DNA of 7,128 bases from Candidatus Didemnitutus sp. (GCA_030682505.1 JAUXOH010000139.1:1-7128); one strand, 5' to 3'; shown: positions 1-6,975, counted from the stretch's first letter. Notes: generated by a model not told the origin, from the sequence alone. Translations and numbers: made by a program.

Positions 1-132
1 TTCTATGTGATCGCCGTGTATTTCGGCTCGGTGGCGATCCGCCGCACGCGGCACGCCGTGCCGGCCGGGTTGTTCGCCGACTTCATCGGCGTGGTCGCCT
101 CGGTCATCATCTGCAACCTGATGTTCGGGTAA
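1..132 (+). CDS. spmB: SpmB-like spore maturation / nucleoside-recognition (Gate) domain protein, C-terminal fragment
   Basis: The window opens inside this gene, and only the last 43 codons and a TAA stop are visible. The peptide begins FYVIAVYFGSVAIRRTRHAV and continues with a hydrophobic stretch ending in NLMFG. The F-Y-V-x-A-V-Y-F-G block, the basic RRTRHA(V)PAGL turn and the final hydrophobic helix resemble the C-terminus of SpmB, an integral membrane protein with a nucleoside-recognition (Gate) domain. In Bacillus, SpmA and SpmB help dehydrate the spore core. Homologues also occur in non-sporulating Gram-negatives, often as an SpmA-SpmB fusion, where the role is not established. Whether this copy is a separate SpmB or the end of a fusion cannot be seen. 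It converges on the M28 peptidase gene and is not part of its operon. Confidence 0.8.
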   Translation, partial: FYVIAVYFGSVAIRRTRHAVPAGLFADFIGVVASVIICNLMFG

Positions 133-135
133 GCG

Positions 136-156
136 GCGTCGTCAACCGGCCGACGC
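136..156. repeat. Inverted repeat just after the spmB stop
   Basis: GCGTCG (136-141) and CGACGC (151-156) are perfect 6-base inverted arms around a 9-base loop, starting 4 bases after the spmB stop codon. In RNA this would form a short GC-rich hairpin. No T-tract follows on either strand, so it is not a textbook intrinsic terminator. It could act as a weak or Rho-assisted 3' end, or protect the mRNA end. In DNA this GC-rich, such a repeat may also arise by chance. Confidence 0.35.
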
Positions 157-173
157 GAGAGGACGGGGTGACA

Positions 174-193
174 CGGGTTCGCGAACGGACCCG
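174..193. repeat. Palindrome nested in an inverted repeat in the convergent gap
   Basis: GTTCGCGAAC (177-186) is a perfect 10-base palindrome. It lies within overlapping arms CGGGT (174-178) and ACCCG (189-193), so two alternative small hairpins are possible. The site falls between the converging ends of spmB and the M28 peptidase gene, where a bidirectional transcript end would be expected. No run of T follows on either strand, so the terminator role is only a suggestion; a protein-binding palindrome is the alternative. Confidence 0.35.
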
Positions 194-222
194 GAGGAGA
201 GCGGCAGAGGGTCGGGCGGGTG

Positions 223-1878
223 TTACTTGGCCAACATCGCGTCGCGCTTGGGCTTGAACTCGTTGCCGTCGCGCCAGGCGGGCCAGGTGGTGCCATTGGC
301 GATTCGGAGTCCGAGTTCCATCAACAGCGCCGTGTCCTGCGCGGCGCCCTCGAAGGTCCAGTCCGGCTGCACCTCGTCGGCGGGCTTGTGGTAGCGATTG
401 GCGATGTAGTCGTCGACCATGCGGTCCGCAAAATCGGCGGGCATGCCGATGAACTTGCGCCCCGATTTGCCGTAGAACGAGGGCACGCCGACCTTGGCGA
501 ATTCGAAATGGTCGCTGCGATAAAAACTGCCCGCCTCGGGGCGCGGATCGCCTGAGACCACGCGGCCCTGCGTGGCGGCGATCTCTGCTGCGAGGTCGTC
601 GATCGTGCTCGCGCCGTGACCGATGACCACGAAGTCGCTCGTGGGTCCGAACTGGTTGGCGCCGTCCATGTTGATGTTCGCGAGTGTGCGGTTGAGCGGG
701 TAGAGCGGATCAGCCGAGGCGTAGTAACGCGAGCCGAGCAGACCCTTTTCCTCGGCGGTGACGGAGAGGAAGACGAGGCTGCGCTTCGGGCGCTGGTCGG
801 CGGGCAGGGCTTGGTAGGCCTGCGCGAGTTCGAGCAGCACGGCAACACCCGCAGCGTTGTCGGCGGCGCCGTTGTAGATCTGGTCGCCCGCCAGTTTCGG
901 TTCGATCCCGAGGTGATCCCAGTGCGCGGTGAAGACGATGTATTCGTCCTTCAACACCGGATCGGCGCCCGGCAGGAGGGCGACGACGTTGCGCGAAGCG
1001 ACATTGCGCAGCGTGTTCTCGGCGGTGAACGAGGCCTTCGCGCCGAGCGACATCGGTTGAAAGTCGCGTTTCACGGCGGCGAGTTTGGCGGCGTCGAAAT
1101 CCAGCCCGCAACCGGCGAAGAGCCGGCGGGTGGCATCGAGCGTGAGCCACGCGGCCATGCCCACCTTGCCGGCGTTGAGATCGAGCGCGCTGATCTCGAA
1201 ATTCTCGCGACTGAAGCTGCCGACGACGACGCCGTAGGGGTAGGCGGCGGGTCCGGTCTCGTGCACGATGAGGCAGGCCACGGCGCCCTTCGCGGCGGCG
1301 ATCTCATATTTGTAGGTCCAGCGGCCGTAGTAGGTCATGGCCTTGCCGCCGAAGATGGCCGGATCGAGCTGGCCGTTGGCGTCCGTCACCGGGGGATCGT
1401 TGATCAGCATGACGACGGTCTTGCCGCGTACATCGACGCCCTTGTAGTCGTCCCAACCAAACTCCGGTGCCTCGATGCCGTAGCCAACGAAGACCACCTC
1501 GGTGTCCTTGGCGCTGACGGAATTCGCGATGCGACTGGAAGGGCCGACGAAGTCGTTGATGTTCTCCATCGCGATCGTCGCCCCGTCGCGGGTGAAGCTC
1601 AGCGTCGGCTGCGTGATGATGCCGACCAGCGGCACATTCTGCACGTAGGTGCCGTCGGGGTTGCCGGGCGCGAGGCCGAGCTTCTGGAACTCCGTGACGA
1701 GGTATTCGACCGTCTTGTCCTCACCGGGCGTGCCGGGAGAGCGGCCTTCAAATTCGTCGGACGAAAGGATCTTGGTGCGTTCAAGAATCCGGGCGGCGGA
1801 AATGTGCGGGCCGGAGGCGAAGACGGGCGCGCCGCAAGCGACGGCCAGCAAAATCAGGGGAAGGAGGAGGGTTTTCAT
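223..1878 (-). CDS. Secreted M28-family zinc aminopeptidase with PA-like insert
   Basis: This 551-residue protein looks like an exported M28 (aminopeptidase Y/S type) metallopeptidase that would trim N-terminal residues from peptides outside the cytoplasm. Residues 1-22 form a signal peptide. LAVAC (11-15) is a marginal lipobox, and cleavage near ASG (21-23) is the alternative. The middle part (roughly 125-290, including FVGYGIEAPEFGWDDYKG and DVRGKTVVML) resembles the protease-associated domain seen in this family. The catalytic domain has the complete di-zinc set: H319 and D321 in AHWDHLG, bridging D340 in NGAADNAAG, general base E376 and ligand E377 in SVTAEEKGLLGS, D405 in NINMDG, and H457 in YRSDHFEF. 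A late HKPADE block (497-502) is typical of the family. The start overlaps the stop of the upstream binding-protein gene in an ATGA arrangement, which implies translational coupling. The exact substrate cannot be read from sequence. Confidence 0.93.
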   Translation of the reverse strand: MKTLLLPLILLAVACGAPVFASGPHISAARILERTKILSSDEFEGRSPGTPGEDKTVEYLVTEFQKLGLAPGNPDGTYVQNVPLVGIITQPTLSFTRDGATIAMENINDFVGPSSRIANSVSAKDTEVVFVGYGIEAPEFGWDDYKGVDVRGKTVVMLINDPPVTDANGQLDPAIFGGKAMTYYGRWTYKYEIAAAKGAVACLIVHETGPAAYPYGVVVGSFSRENFEISALDLNAGKVGMAAWLTLDATRRLFAGCGLDFDAAKLAAVKRDFQPMSLGAKASFTAENTLRNVASRNVVALLPGADPVLKDEYIVFTAHWDHLGIEPKLAGDQIYNGAADNAAGVAVLLELAQAYQALPADQRPKRSLVFLSVTAEEKGLLGSRYYASADPLYPLNRTLANINMDGANQFGPTSDFVVIGHGASTIDDLAAEIAATQGRVVSGDPRPEAGSFYRSDHFEFAKVGVPSFYGKSGRKFIGMPADFADRMVDDYIANRYHKPADEVQPDWTFEGAAQDTALLMELGLRIANGTTWPAWRDGNEFKPKRDAMLAK

Positions 1879-3467
1879 GGATCGAGGGAAGTGTCGAGGT
1901 AGTAGCGGTTCCAGAGCGCGTCCTGCCGCCAGTCGCGCACGCGCGGGGCAACGAGGTAGTTTTGGAAATTGAAGTAGAGCGGGATGACGGGGAGTTCCGC
2001 GAGCAAGGTTTCCTCGGCGTCGCGGTAGAGCGCGTTGCGCCGCACGGGGTCGGAGGTGCGCGTGGCGTCGGCGACCAGCCGGTCGAACCGCGGGCTGCTC
2101 CAGCGAGGGAAATTACCCGTGGCGCCGGTGGTCAACTCGCCGAAGATGGCGGCGGGGTCGTCGTAGTCGGGGATGGCCGGCATGAAGGCGAGGGCGAAGT
2201 CCCCCGCGAGGAGCGCGGCCATGTGCACCTTGCCCTCGCGTTGTACAATGCGGATATCGATGCCGAGTTCGCGCCGCCACATTTGCTGGATCGCCTCGAG
2301 CACGGAGGGGTTCACGCCCCACGAGGTCAGTTCGAGGCGCGGGAAATTGGCTCCCTGGGGGAAGCCCGCCTGCTCCAACAGCAGGCGCGCGGCGGCCGGG
2401 TCGGTCGCGATGCGCTCGTAACCGGCGTAGTCGCCGAGACCGGGCGGCACAAAATTGGCGGCGGGTCGCTGTCCGCCGCGCAGCACGTTTTGCACGAGGG
2501 CGGTGCGGTCGATGGCGAGGGAGAGCGCGCGGCGCACGCGCGGATCGTTGAGCGGCGGCACCGTGAGATTCAGCGCGAGGTAACGGGTCTCGTGCAGGGG
2601 TTGGCGGCGCAGCGTGGGCGAGGTGTAGGCCTCCAGTTTCGTCGCGGGTACCGCCATGGTCACATCCACCTGGCCCGCGCGAAACGACCGCTCCTCGGTG
2701 TCGCCGCTGTCGTAGACTTGGAAGCGCACGCCCTCGAGGTGCAGGCGCGCGGCGGCGTGGTAATACCGGTTGGGTTGCACGAGCAGGTGTTGATTCTTGC
2801 GCCATTCGGTGAGCACGAACGGACCGTTGCCCACATGGTTGCCCGCGCGAGCCCAGTTGTTTTCGCGCGAGGTGCTGCGGCCGGACTTCTCCACCACGGT
2901 GCGCGGCACGGGCAGCCACGGACCGCTTGCGGCGAGCGCGGGCAGGTGTGGCGCGGGTTCGGCCAGCTCGAGCGTGAGCGTGTAGTCATCCGGCGCAGCG
3001 AAGCCCACGTCGGCAAACTGCTTGAGCTCGCCGAGGTGATAGGCTTGGGCGTTCTTCACCGCGTAGAACAGTGCGGCCTTGGGCGCACCGAGGGCGGGGT
3101 TGAGCACGCGTTCGAAGGAGAAGAGAAAATCGCGCGCGGTGAGCGGTTCGCCGTTGGACCACCGGGCCTCGCGGCGGAGTTTGAAGGTGTAGTGCAGGCC
3201 GTCGGCGGATACCGACCAGCTTTCGGCCGCGCCGGGCAGCGGCGCGCCGCCGTTCGGGTGCGGCACGAGCAAACCCTCCGCCAGCGCCCGAATGACAAAA
3301 AATTCATCCGGCAGGGTGGCGAGGTGCGGATCGAGCGTCGCGGGTTCGTTGCGTTGGCTGATGCGCAGCAGCTGGGCCTCGGGCGCCTCGCGTTTGGCGC
3401 ACGCGCCGAGCGCCAGGGCGGCGAGCCCGACCAGGGTGGCGGCAGACTTAATTCTCCAGCCAGACAT
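1875..3467 (-). CDS. Peptide ABC transporter substrate-binding lipoprotein (SBP family 5, OppA-like), paralogue 1
   Basis: This 530-residue protein of the SBP_bac_5 family (OppA/DppA/MppA group) would be a lipid-anchored receptor that captures oligopeptides and hands them to an ABC permease. The N-terminus is a lipoprotein signal with lipobox LGAC (20-23), making C23 the anchor. Family landmarks are GGAPLPGAAESW (73-84), ARWSNGEPLTARDF (101-114), VGNGPFVLTEW (212-222) and LNDPRVRRALSLAIDR (306-321). D434 in the IPDYDDP block lies where OppA has the aspartate that binds the peptide's amino terminus. The gene starts 20 bases inside the end of its upstream paralogue and ends in a 4-base overlap with the M28 peptidase. 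A GAGGAG sits 13 bases before the ATG, which is long for a Shine-Dalgarno. The two binding proteins align along their whole length, pointing to an old tandem duplication. No permease or ATPase is encoded nearby, and the peptide ligand is inferred. Confidence 0.93.
   Translation of the reverse strand: MSGWRIKSAATLVGLAALALGACAKREAPEAQLLRISQRNEPATLDPHLATLPDEFFVIRALAEGLLVPHPNGGAPLPGAAESWSVSADGLHYTFKLRREARWSNGEPLTARDFLFSFERVLNPALGAPKAALFYAVKNAQAYHLGELKQFADVGFAAPDDYTLTLELAEPAPHLPALAASGPWLPVPRTVVEKSGRSTSRENNWARAGNHVGNGPFVLTEWRKNQHLLVQPNRYYHAAARLHLEGVRFQVYDSGDTEERSFRAGQVDVTMAVPATKLEAYTSPTLRRQPLHETRYLALNLTVPPLNDPRVRRALSLAIDRTALVQNVLRGGQRPAANFVPPGLGDYAGYERIATDPAAARLLLEQAGFPQGANFPRLELTSWGVNPSVLEAIQQMWRRELGIDIRIVQREGKVHMAALLAGDFALAFMPAIPDYDDPAAIFGELTTGATGNFPRWSSPRFDRLVADATRTSDPVRRNALYRDAEETLLAELPVIPLYFNFQNYLVAPRVRDWRQDALWNRYYLDTSLDP
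2262..2282. repeat. 21-base block identical to 3835-3855 (copy 1)
   Basis: These 21 bases are identical to positions 3835-3855 in the neighbouring paralogue. On the coding strand they specify the MWRRELG segment (residues 396-402) of the first binding protein. The identity is best explained by shared descent of the two genes plus a conserved peptide, not by a separate genetic element. Confidence 0.7.
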
Positions 3468-5067
3468 ACTTGTAATTCATCTCCTCAAGCTGGGAGGGGC
3501 GCCAGTTTTTTACCGCGGTCTGCAAAAGGTAGATGTGGTTCGTGTGGAAGAAGGGGATCATCGGCACCTCGTCCAGCAGCAGGAGCTCCGCTTCCGTGAA
3601 CAGCGCGGCACGCTGGGCGGGATCGAGGGTGAGAGAGGCGCGGCGGAGCAGGGCGTCGTAAGCGGGGTTGCTCCAGCCGGTGTAGTTGTTGCCGCTGTCG
3701 CTCGTCCACACGCCGAGAAAGGTGAGCGGATCCAGGAAATCCCCGACCCAGTCGGAGCGCAGCAGTTGGAAGTCGCCGTTGCGGCGGGCGGCGAAGGTGG
3801 ATTTCAGGTCCTGATTGACCAGGCGCAGTTCCACGCCGAGTTCGCGCCGCCACATCTCCTGCACCGTCTCGGCAATGACGCGGTGGTTCTGCGAACCGTC
3901 CATGAGCAACTCCAAGGCCGGCAAGCCGCGGCCGCCTGCGTAGCCGGCTTCCCGGAGCAGGGCGCGGGCGGTGTCGAAATCCGTCGTGATGCCCCGCGGG
4001 GGTTCGTAACCCGCCAGACCGGGCGGCGTGAAGGAAACGGCGATCGGCTGCCCGCTGCGCAGGATGCGCGTGACGATCGCCTCGCGGTCGACGCCGAGCG
4101 CGAGGGCGCGGCGGACGCGCACGTCGGAGAGGGCGGGCCGGCGGGTGTTGAGCCGGTAGAAGTAGGTGCCGAGCGTGGGATCGTTGCGCAGGAGCTCGGG
4201 GTGGTCGCGTTGATACGAGTCAACCTTGGCGAACGGCACGATGTCGGTGACGTGCAACTGGCCCGAGCGGAAGGCGCGTTCCTCCGCGTCCTTGTTGTCG
4301 AACGGATAGAAATGGATGGCGTTGAGTCGCACGGTCGCGGCATCCCAGTAGGTCGGGGATTTTTCGACGACGATGCGCCGATTGGGCGACCACTCCTTGA
4401 GCGTGAAGGGACCGTTGGTGACGATGTGTTCGGGGCGCGTCCAACTGTTGCCGCGCTGATCAGGGTCGCCCCGGGCGGCGATGGTGGCCAAGGGCACGGG
4501 CCGCCACGCCATGTGCGTGATCAGCGACAGGAAATAGGGCACCGGGTGACGGAGCACGACGCGCAACGTGCGCGCATCGGGGGCGGTGATGCCGACCGTG
4601 GAGAAGTCCGTGGTCGCGCCCTTGTGGAAGGCCTCGGCACCGTCGATGACATAGAACCACTGCGCGTTGTCCGCCGCGAGCGTCGGCGTGAGGATGCGGC
4701 GCCACGAGCCGACGAAATCCGGGGCGGTGACCGGATCGCCGTTGGACCAACGGGCACTGGCGCGCAGGTGAAAGGTGTAGGTGGTGCCGTCGTCGGAAAC
4801 TTCCCAGCGCTCGGCCACGCCCGGGAGCGGAGCGCCGCCTTCGGGATTCACCGCGACCAGTCCTTCGAACAGCGCGGCGAGCACCTTCGATTCCGCCAGG
4901 CCGGTGCCAATGTGCGGATCGAGATCCGTGACTTCGGAGCTGAGGCTGCGGTGGAGCGTTTGCGTGCGGTTGCCGGAGGTGACCGGCGATTCGCGTTTGG
5001 TGCACGCGGCGAACAGTCCGAGGCAAAGAACCGACGCAAGCAGACGAGGGGAAACGGAGCGGAGCAT
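3448..5067 (-). CDS. Peptide ABC transporter substrate-binding lipoprotein (SBP family 5, OppA-like), paralogue 2
   Basis: This 539-residue protein belongs to the same SBP_bac_5 family as its downstream neighbour and would act as an envelope-anchored oligopeptide receptor. The signal peptide ends in LFAAC, placing the likely lipidated cysteine at C22. Phe at -3 is a little unusual for a lipobox. Landmarks are TDLDPHIG (47-54), GGAPLPGVAERW (77-88), ARWSNGDPVTAPDF (105-118), TNGPFTLKEW (217-226) and LSDVRVRRALALGVDR (313-328). D443 in DWVGDFLDP is the probable counterpart of the OppA aspartate that contacts the peptide N-terminus. The start ATG has no purine-rich Shine-Dalgarno; CTCCCTGCTGC precedes it. 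It follows ispF after 22 bases and its last 20 bases overlap the next binding-protein gene, so the pair is probably co-translated. The paralogues differ clearly around the ligand region, which suggests different ligands. Ligand specificity cannot be read from sequence. Confidence 0.93.
   Translation of the reverse strand: MLRSVSPRLLASVLCLGLFAACTKRESPVTSGNRTQTLHRSLSSEVTDLDPHIGTGLAESKVLAALFEGLVAVNPEGGAPLPGVAERWEVSDDGTTYTFHLRASARWSNGDPVTAPDFVGSWRRILTPTLAADNAQWFYVIDGAEAFHKGATTDFSTVGITAPDARTLRVVLRHPVPYFLSLITHMAWRPVPLATIAARGDPDQRGNSWTRPEHIVTNGPFTLKEWSPNRRIVVEKSPTYWDAATVRLNAIHFYPFDNKDAEERAFRSGQLHVTDIVPFAKVDSYQRDHPELLRNDPTLGTYFYRLNTRRPALSDVRVRRALALGVDREAIVTRILRSGQPIAVSFTPPGLAGYEPPRGITTDFDTARALLREAGYAGGRGLPALELLMDGSQNHRVIAETVQEMWRRELGVELRLVNQDLKSTFAARRNGDFQLLRSDWVGDFLDPLTFLGVWTSDSGNNYTGWSNPAYDALLRRASLTLDPAQRAALFTEAELLLLDEVPMIPFFHTNHIYLLQTAVKNWRPSQLEEMNYKYVWLEN
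3481..3486 (-). promoter_or_regulatory. Purine-rich GAGGAG upstream of paralogue 1, possible ribosome binding site
   Basis: GAGGAG on the minus strand lies within the last codons of the upstream binding-protein gene, 13 bases before the ATG at 3467. It is the only Shine-Dalgarno-like motif ahead of a gene in the minus-strand run. The spacing is longer than the usual 5-9 bases, and the motif also encodes glutamates of the upstream protein, so it may be incidental. Coupling through the 20-base overlap is an alternative way to start this gene. Confidence 0.35.
3835..3855. repeat. 21-base block identical to 2262-2282 (copy 2)
   Basis: This is the second copy of the 21-base identity, encoding MWRRELG at residues 405-411 of the second binding protein. 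The two copies lie in the same orientation 1,573 bases apart, at equivalent positions of the paralogues. It is a possible site for unequal recombination between the genes. Confidence 0.7.
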
Positions 5068-5089
5068 GCAGCAGGGAGCGCAGCCGCGC

Positions 5090-5572
5090 CTAGAGTTTCT
5101 CGATCAGTGCCACGGCATGCGCGGCGATCGCGCGGCCTTGCCCGATGTCGTCACTGCCTTCGTTGGTCGTCGCCTTGAGGCCGATGGCGTCGACCGGGAG
5201 TCCGCTCGAGCGGGCGAGCGCGGCCTTCATCTCCCCGAGGCGCGGGGCAATCTTGGGTTGTTCGGCGACCAGCGTGGCGTCGACGTTGACCGGCTTCCAA
5301 CCGTGGTCGCGCAAGGCGACGACGACCTTTTGCAGGAGGACTTGCGAATCCGCGTCCTTCCACGCCGGATCGGTGTTCGGGAAAAAATGGCCGATGTCGG
5401 GCAGGGCGGCCGCTCCGAGCAGCGCATCGCAGATGGCGTGGGTCAGGCAGTCGGCGTCGGAATGCCCGTCGAGACCGAAGTCACTCGCGAACTCCACCCC
5501 GCCGAGCACCAGGCGGCGGTTCGGGACTGTGCGGTGGATATCGTAACCATGACCGATGCGGAGGGACGACAT
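5090..5572 (-). CDS. ispF: 2-C-methyl-D-erythritol 2,4-cyclodiphosphate synthase
   Basis: IspF catalyses the fifth MEP-pathway step, cyclising CDP-methylerythritol 2-phosphate to MEcPP with release of CMP. It is a cytoplasmic homotrimer. At 160 residues it has the normal family length. The N-terminal RIGHGYDIH supplies metal ligands D11 and H13, and H45 in DADCLTH is the third. GHSDAD (36-41), DIGHFFPNTDPAW (59-71) and LVAEQPKIAP (101-110) are standard IspF blocks. ATTNE (134-138) keeps the conserved Thr and Glu near the cytidine diphosphate. After E138 the sequence reads GSDDIGQGRAIAAH instead of the E. coli-type KLGFTGRGEGIA. By offset alignment this replaces E. coli F139 and R142, at the trimer cavity, with D142 and Q145. 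This resembles the plant and chlamydial IspF form more than the enterobacterial one. The gene starts 11 bases after ispD. It has no Shine-Dalgarno, and TTTCCCCTC precedes the ATG. Confidence 0.97.
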   Translation of the reverse strand: MSSLRIGHGYDIHRTVPNRRLVLGGVEFASDFGLDGHSDADCLTHAICDALLGAAALPDIGHFFPNTDPAWKDADSQVLLQKVVVALRDHGWKPVNVDATLVAEQPKIAPRLGEMKAALARSSGLPVDAIGLKATTNEGSDDIGQGRAIAAHAVALIEKL

Positions 5573-5583
5573 GAGGGGAAAGG

Positions 5584-6264
5584 TTACTCCGCGGGCGGGG
5601 AAAGCAAGAATTCGGCGTAGGCGAGATCGGCGGGGGAAGTGATCTTGGGATTCGGGTGGGGATTCTCGAGCAACGCGATCGGGTGCTTGAGCAACTCCAC
5701 GGCGGCGGCGTCATCGGTCAGCCGCTTGCGGCCCTTCGCGGCTTTGGCGTAGGCGCGGCAGATCAGGTCGCGGCTGAAGACCTGGGGTGTTTCCATCGCC
5801 CAGAGATGGTCGCGGTCAAGCGTGCGCAGCATGCCTTCGCCGCGGTGCACCTTGATGGTGTCGGTGACGCGATGGGCAAGCACGACGGCCTTCTCGCGGC
5901 GGACGATCTTGTGCAGACCGACGAGTTGATCGGCGCGCACGAGCGGGCGGGCGCAGTCATGAATGAAGACGTAAGCGACGTCCTCCGGCAGCTCGGCGAG
6001 CGCGGCGGCGACAGAATCCTGTCGTTCGGTCCCGCCGGGCACGAAGATCGCGGGTGTCGGCGCGTAGGCGGAGAGCTCGACCATCTGGCGCTGGTTGCGG
6101 TAGGTGACGACAAAGAAGTCCACGACCCCGCTTCGAAAAAAGGCGGCGGCGGTGTGGGCGAAGACGGGTTTGCCCGCGAGGGGCGCGAGGATCTTGTCGG
6201 CCACAGTGCCCGCCATGCGGCGACTGCTCCCGGCGGCGAGAAGGATGGCGGCGGTACGACTCAT
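5584..6264 (-). CDS. ispD: 2-C-methyl-D-erythritol 4-phosphate cytidylyltransferase
   Basis: IspD joins MEP and CTP to give CDP-methylerythritol and pyrophosphate, the third MEP-pathway step, in the cytoplasm. The 226-residue length is typical of the single-domain enzyme. The N-terminal LLAAGSSRRMAG (8-19) is the nucleotide-binding loop, with R15/R16 and K24 likely contacting the triphosphate. GGTERQDSV (77-85), HDCARPL (102-108, metal-site D103), VTDTIK (133-138), TLDRDHLW (148-155) with R151, ETPQVF (158-163), TDDAA (183-187) and NPKITSPADL (205-214) with K207 complete the family pattern, so it should be active. It is separate from ispF and not an IspDF fusion. It lies 12 bases downstream of pyrF and 11 upstream of ispF. 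CCCCATTTCCCT precedes the ATG in place of a Shine-Dalgarno. Confidence 0.97.
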   Translation of the reverse strand: MSRTAAILLAAGSSRRMAGTVADKILAPLAGKPVFAHTAAAFFRSGVVDFFVVTYRNQRQMVELSAYAPTPAIFVPGGTERQDSVAAALAELPEDVAYVFIHDCARPLVRADQLVGLHKIVRREKAVVLAHRVTDTIKVHRGEGMLRTLDRDHLWAMETPQVFSRDLICRAYAKAAKGRKRLTDDAAAVELLKHPIALLENPHPNPKITSPADLAYAEFLLSPPAE

Positions 6265-6276
6265 AGGGAAATGGGG

Positions 6277-6975
6277 TCAGGCGTTTTGCAGTTCGGCCAC
6301 GATGCTGCGGGCGGTCGCGGCCGGATCGGTCGCCTGCAGAATCGGGCGGCCGACGACGATGTAACTGGAACCGGCGCGCGCGGCGTCGGCGGGGGAAAGG
6401 GTGCGTTTTTGGTCGTCACCGCCGGTGGCGCTCAGCGGGCGGATGCCGGGGGTGACGAGTTGCATTTCGGCGGGAAGCGTGCGGCGCAGCAAGGGCACTT
6501 CCAACGGGGAACAGACGAGGCCGCGCAGACCGGCGTCAGCCGCGAGCCGGCCCAGCCGGGCGACCTGTTGCTCGGCGTCGGCCGCGACCCCGATCTCGTG
6601 GAGGCCGGCACTGTCCATCGAGGTCAGGACCGTGACCCCGAGGAGCAGCAACTGCGGGTTCGCCTGCTGCTGCGCGGCGACCGCGGCGCGCAGCATCTCG
6701 CTCCCGCCCGCGGTGTGGAGCGTGAGCATGCGGATGGGCAACGGGGAGAGGGACGCGACGGCCTTGGCGACGGTGTGGGGGATATCGTGGAGTTTGAGAT
6801 CGAGGAAAATCTCGAAACCCATGCTCGCGACCTCACGCACGTAGTTGGGGCCGTAGGCGGTGAACAACTGGAGGCCGATTTTCACCCACCGGACATGGCC
6901 GCGGAGCTGGCGCAGGAGAGGGGCGGCGTCTTCGCGGGTGGGAACGTCGAGGGCGAGGATGAGTTCGCAGGGCAT
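6277..6975 (-). CDS. pyrF: Orotidine 5'-phosphate decarboxylase
   Basis: PyrF converts OMP to UMP and CO2, the last step of de novo pyrimidine synthesis, in the cytoplasm as a dimeric TIM barrel. The protein is 232 residues, normal for the short bacterial group. ILALDVP carries D10, and VKIGLQLF carries K32. The catalytic block LDLKLHDIPHTV (59-70 region) gives D59, K61 and D64. Phosphate-binding elements follow as TPGIRP (175-180), GDDQKRTLSP (186-195) and IVVGRPI (206-212) with R210. The start at 6975 is the only ATG in frame before the first in-frame upstream stop. No Shine-Dalgarno precedes it (CCTGCCCCTA). It is the first gene of the minus-strand run. Its placement ahead of ispD is biochemically sensible, since UMP is the precursor of the CTP that IspD consumes, but this link is inference. 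Confidence 0.97.
   Translation of the reverse strand: MPCELILALDVPTREDAAPLLRQLRGHVRWVKIGLQLFTAYGPNYVREVASMGFEIFLDLKLHDIPHTVAKAVASLSPLPIRMLTLHTAGGSEMLRAAVAAQQQANPQLLLLGVTVLTSMDSAGLHEIGVAADAEQQVARLGRLAADAGLRGLVCSPLEVPLLRRTLPAEMQLVTPGIRPLSATGGDDQKRTLSPADAARAGSSYIVVGRPILQATDPAATARSIVAELQNA

Noticed and set aside
3..296. Minus-strand open frame overlapping the spmB end and the convergent gap
   Set aside because: It is opposite the recognised SpmB C-terminus and overlaps the end of the M28 gene. Its Pro/Ser/Thr/Arg-rich peptide looks like out-of-frame GC-rich DNA.
616..1902. Long plus-strand open frame (428 codons) opposite the M28 peptidase
   Set aside because: It lies antisense to a gene with all catalytic motifs. 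Its translation is rich in G, V, R, E, A and D without recognisable motifs, as expected when GC-rich third positions remove stops from the opposite strand.
1962..3599. Plus-strand open frame of 545 codons opposite binding protein 1
   Set aside because: It is antisense to a clear SBP family-5 gene, with no family motif, low-complexity G/R/V/E composition and no credible start signal.
5078..5089. GCGC-AGCC-GCGC hairpin in the gap between ispF and binding protein 2
   Set aside because: The stem is only four bases with a four-base loop, it cannot be extended, and no T-tract follows. It is too weak to call a terminator or to split the operon.
3292..5178. Plus-strand open frame of 628 codons across binding protein 2 and into ispF
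   Set aside because: It is longer than the real gene beneath it but spans an intergenic gap and parts of three genes. Its peptide has no domain pattern, so it is a GC-driven shadow.
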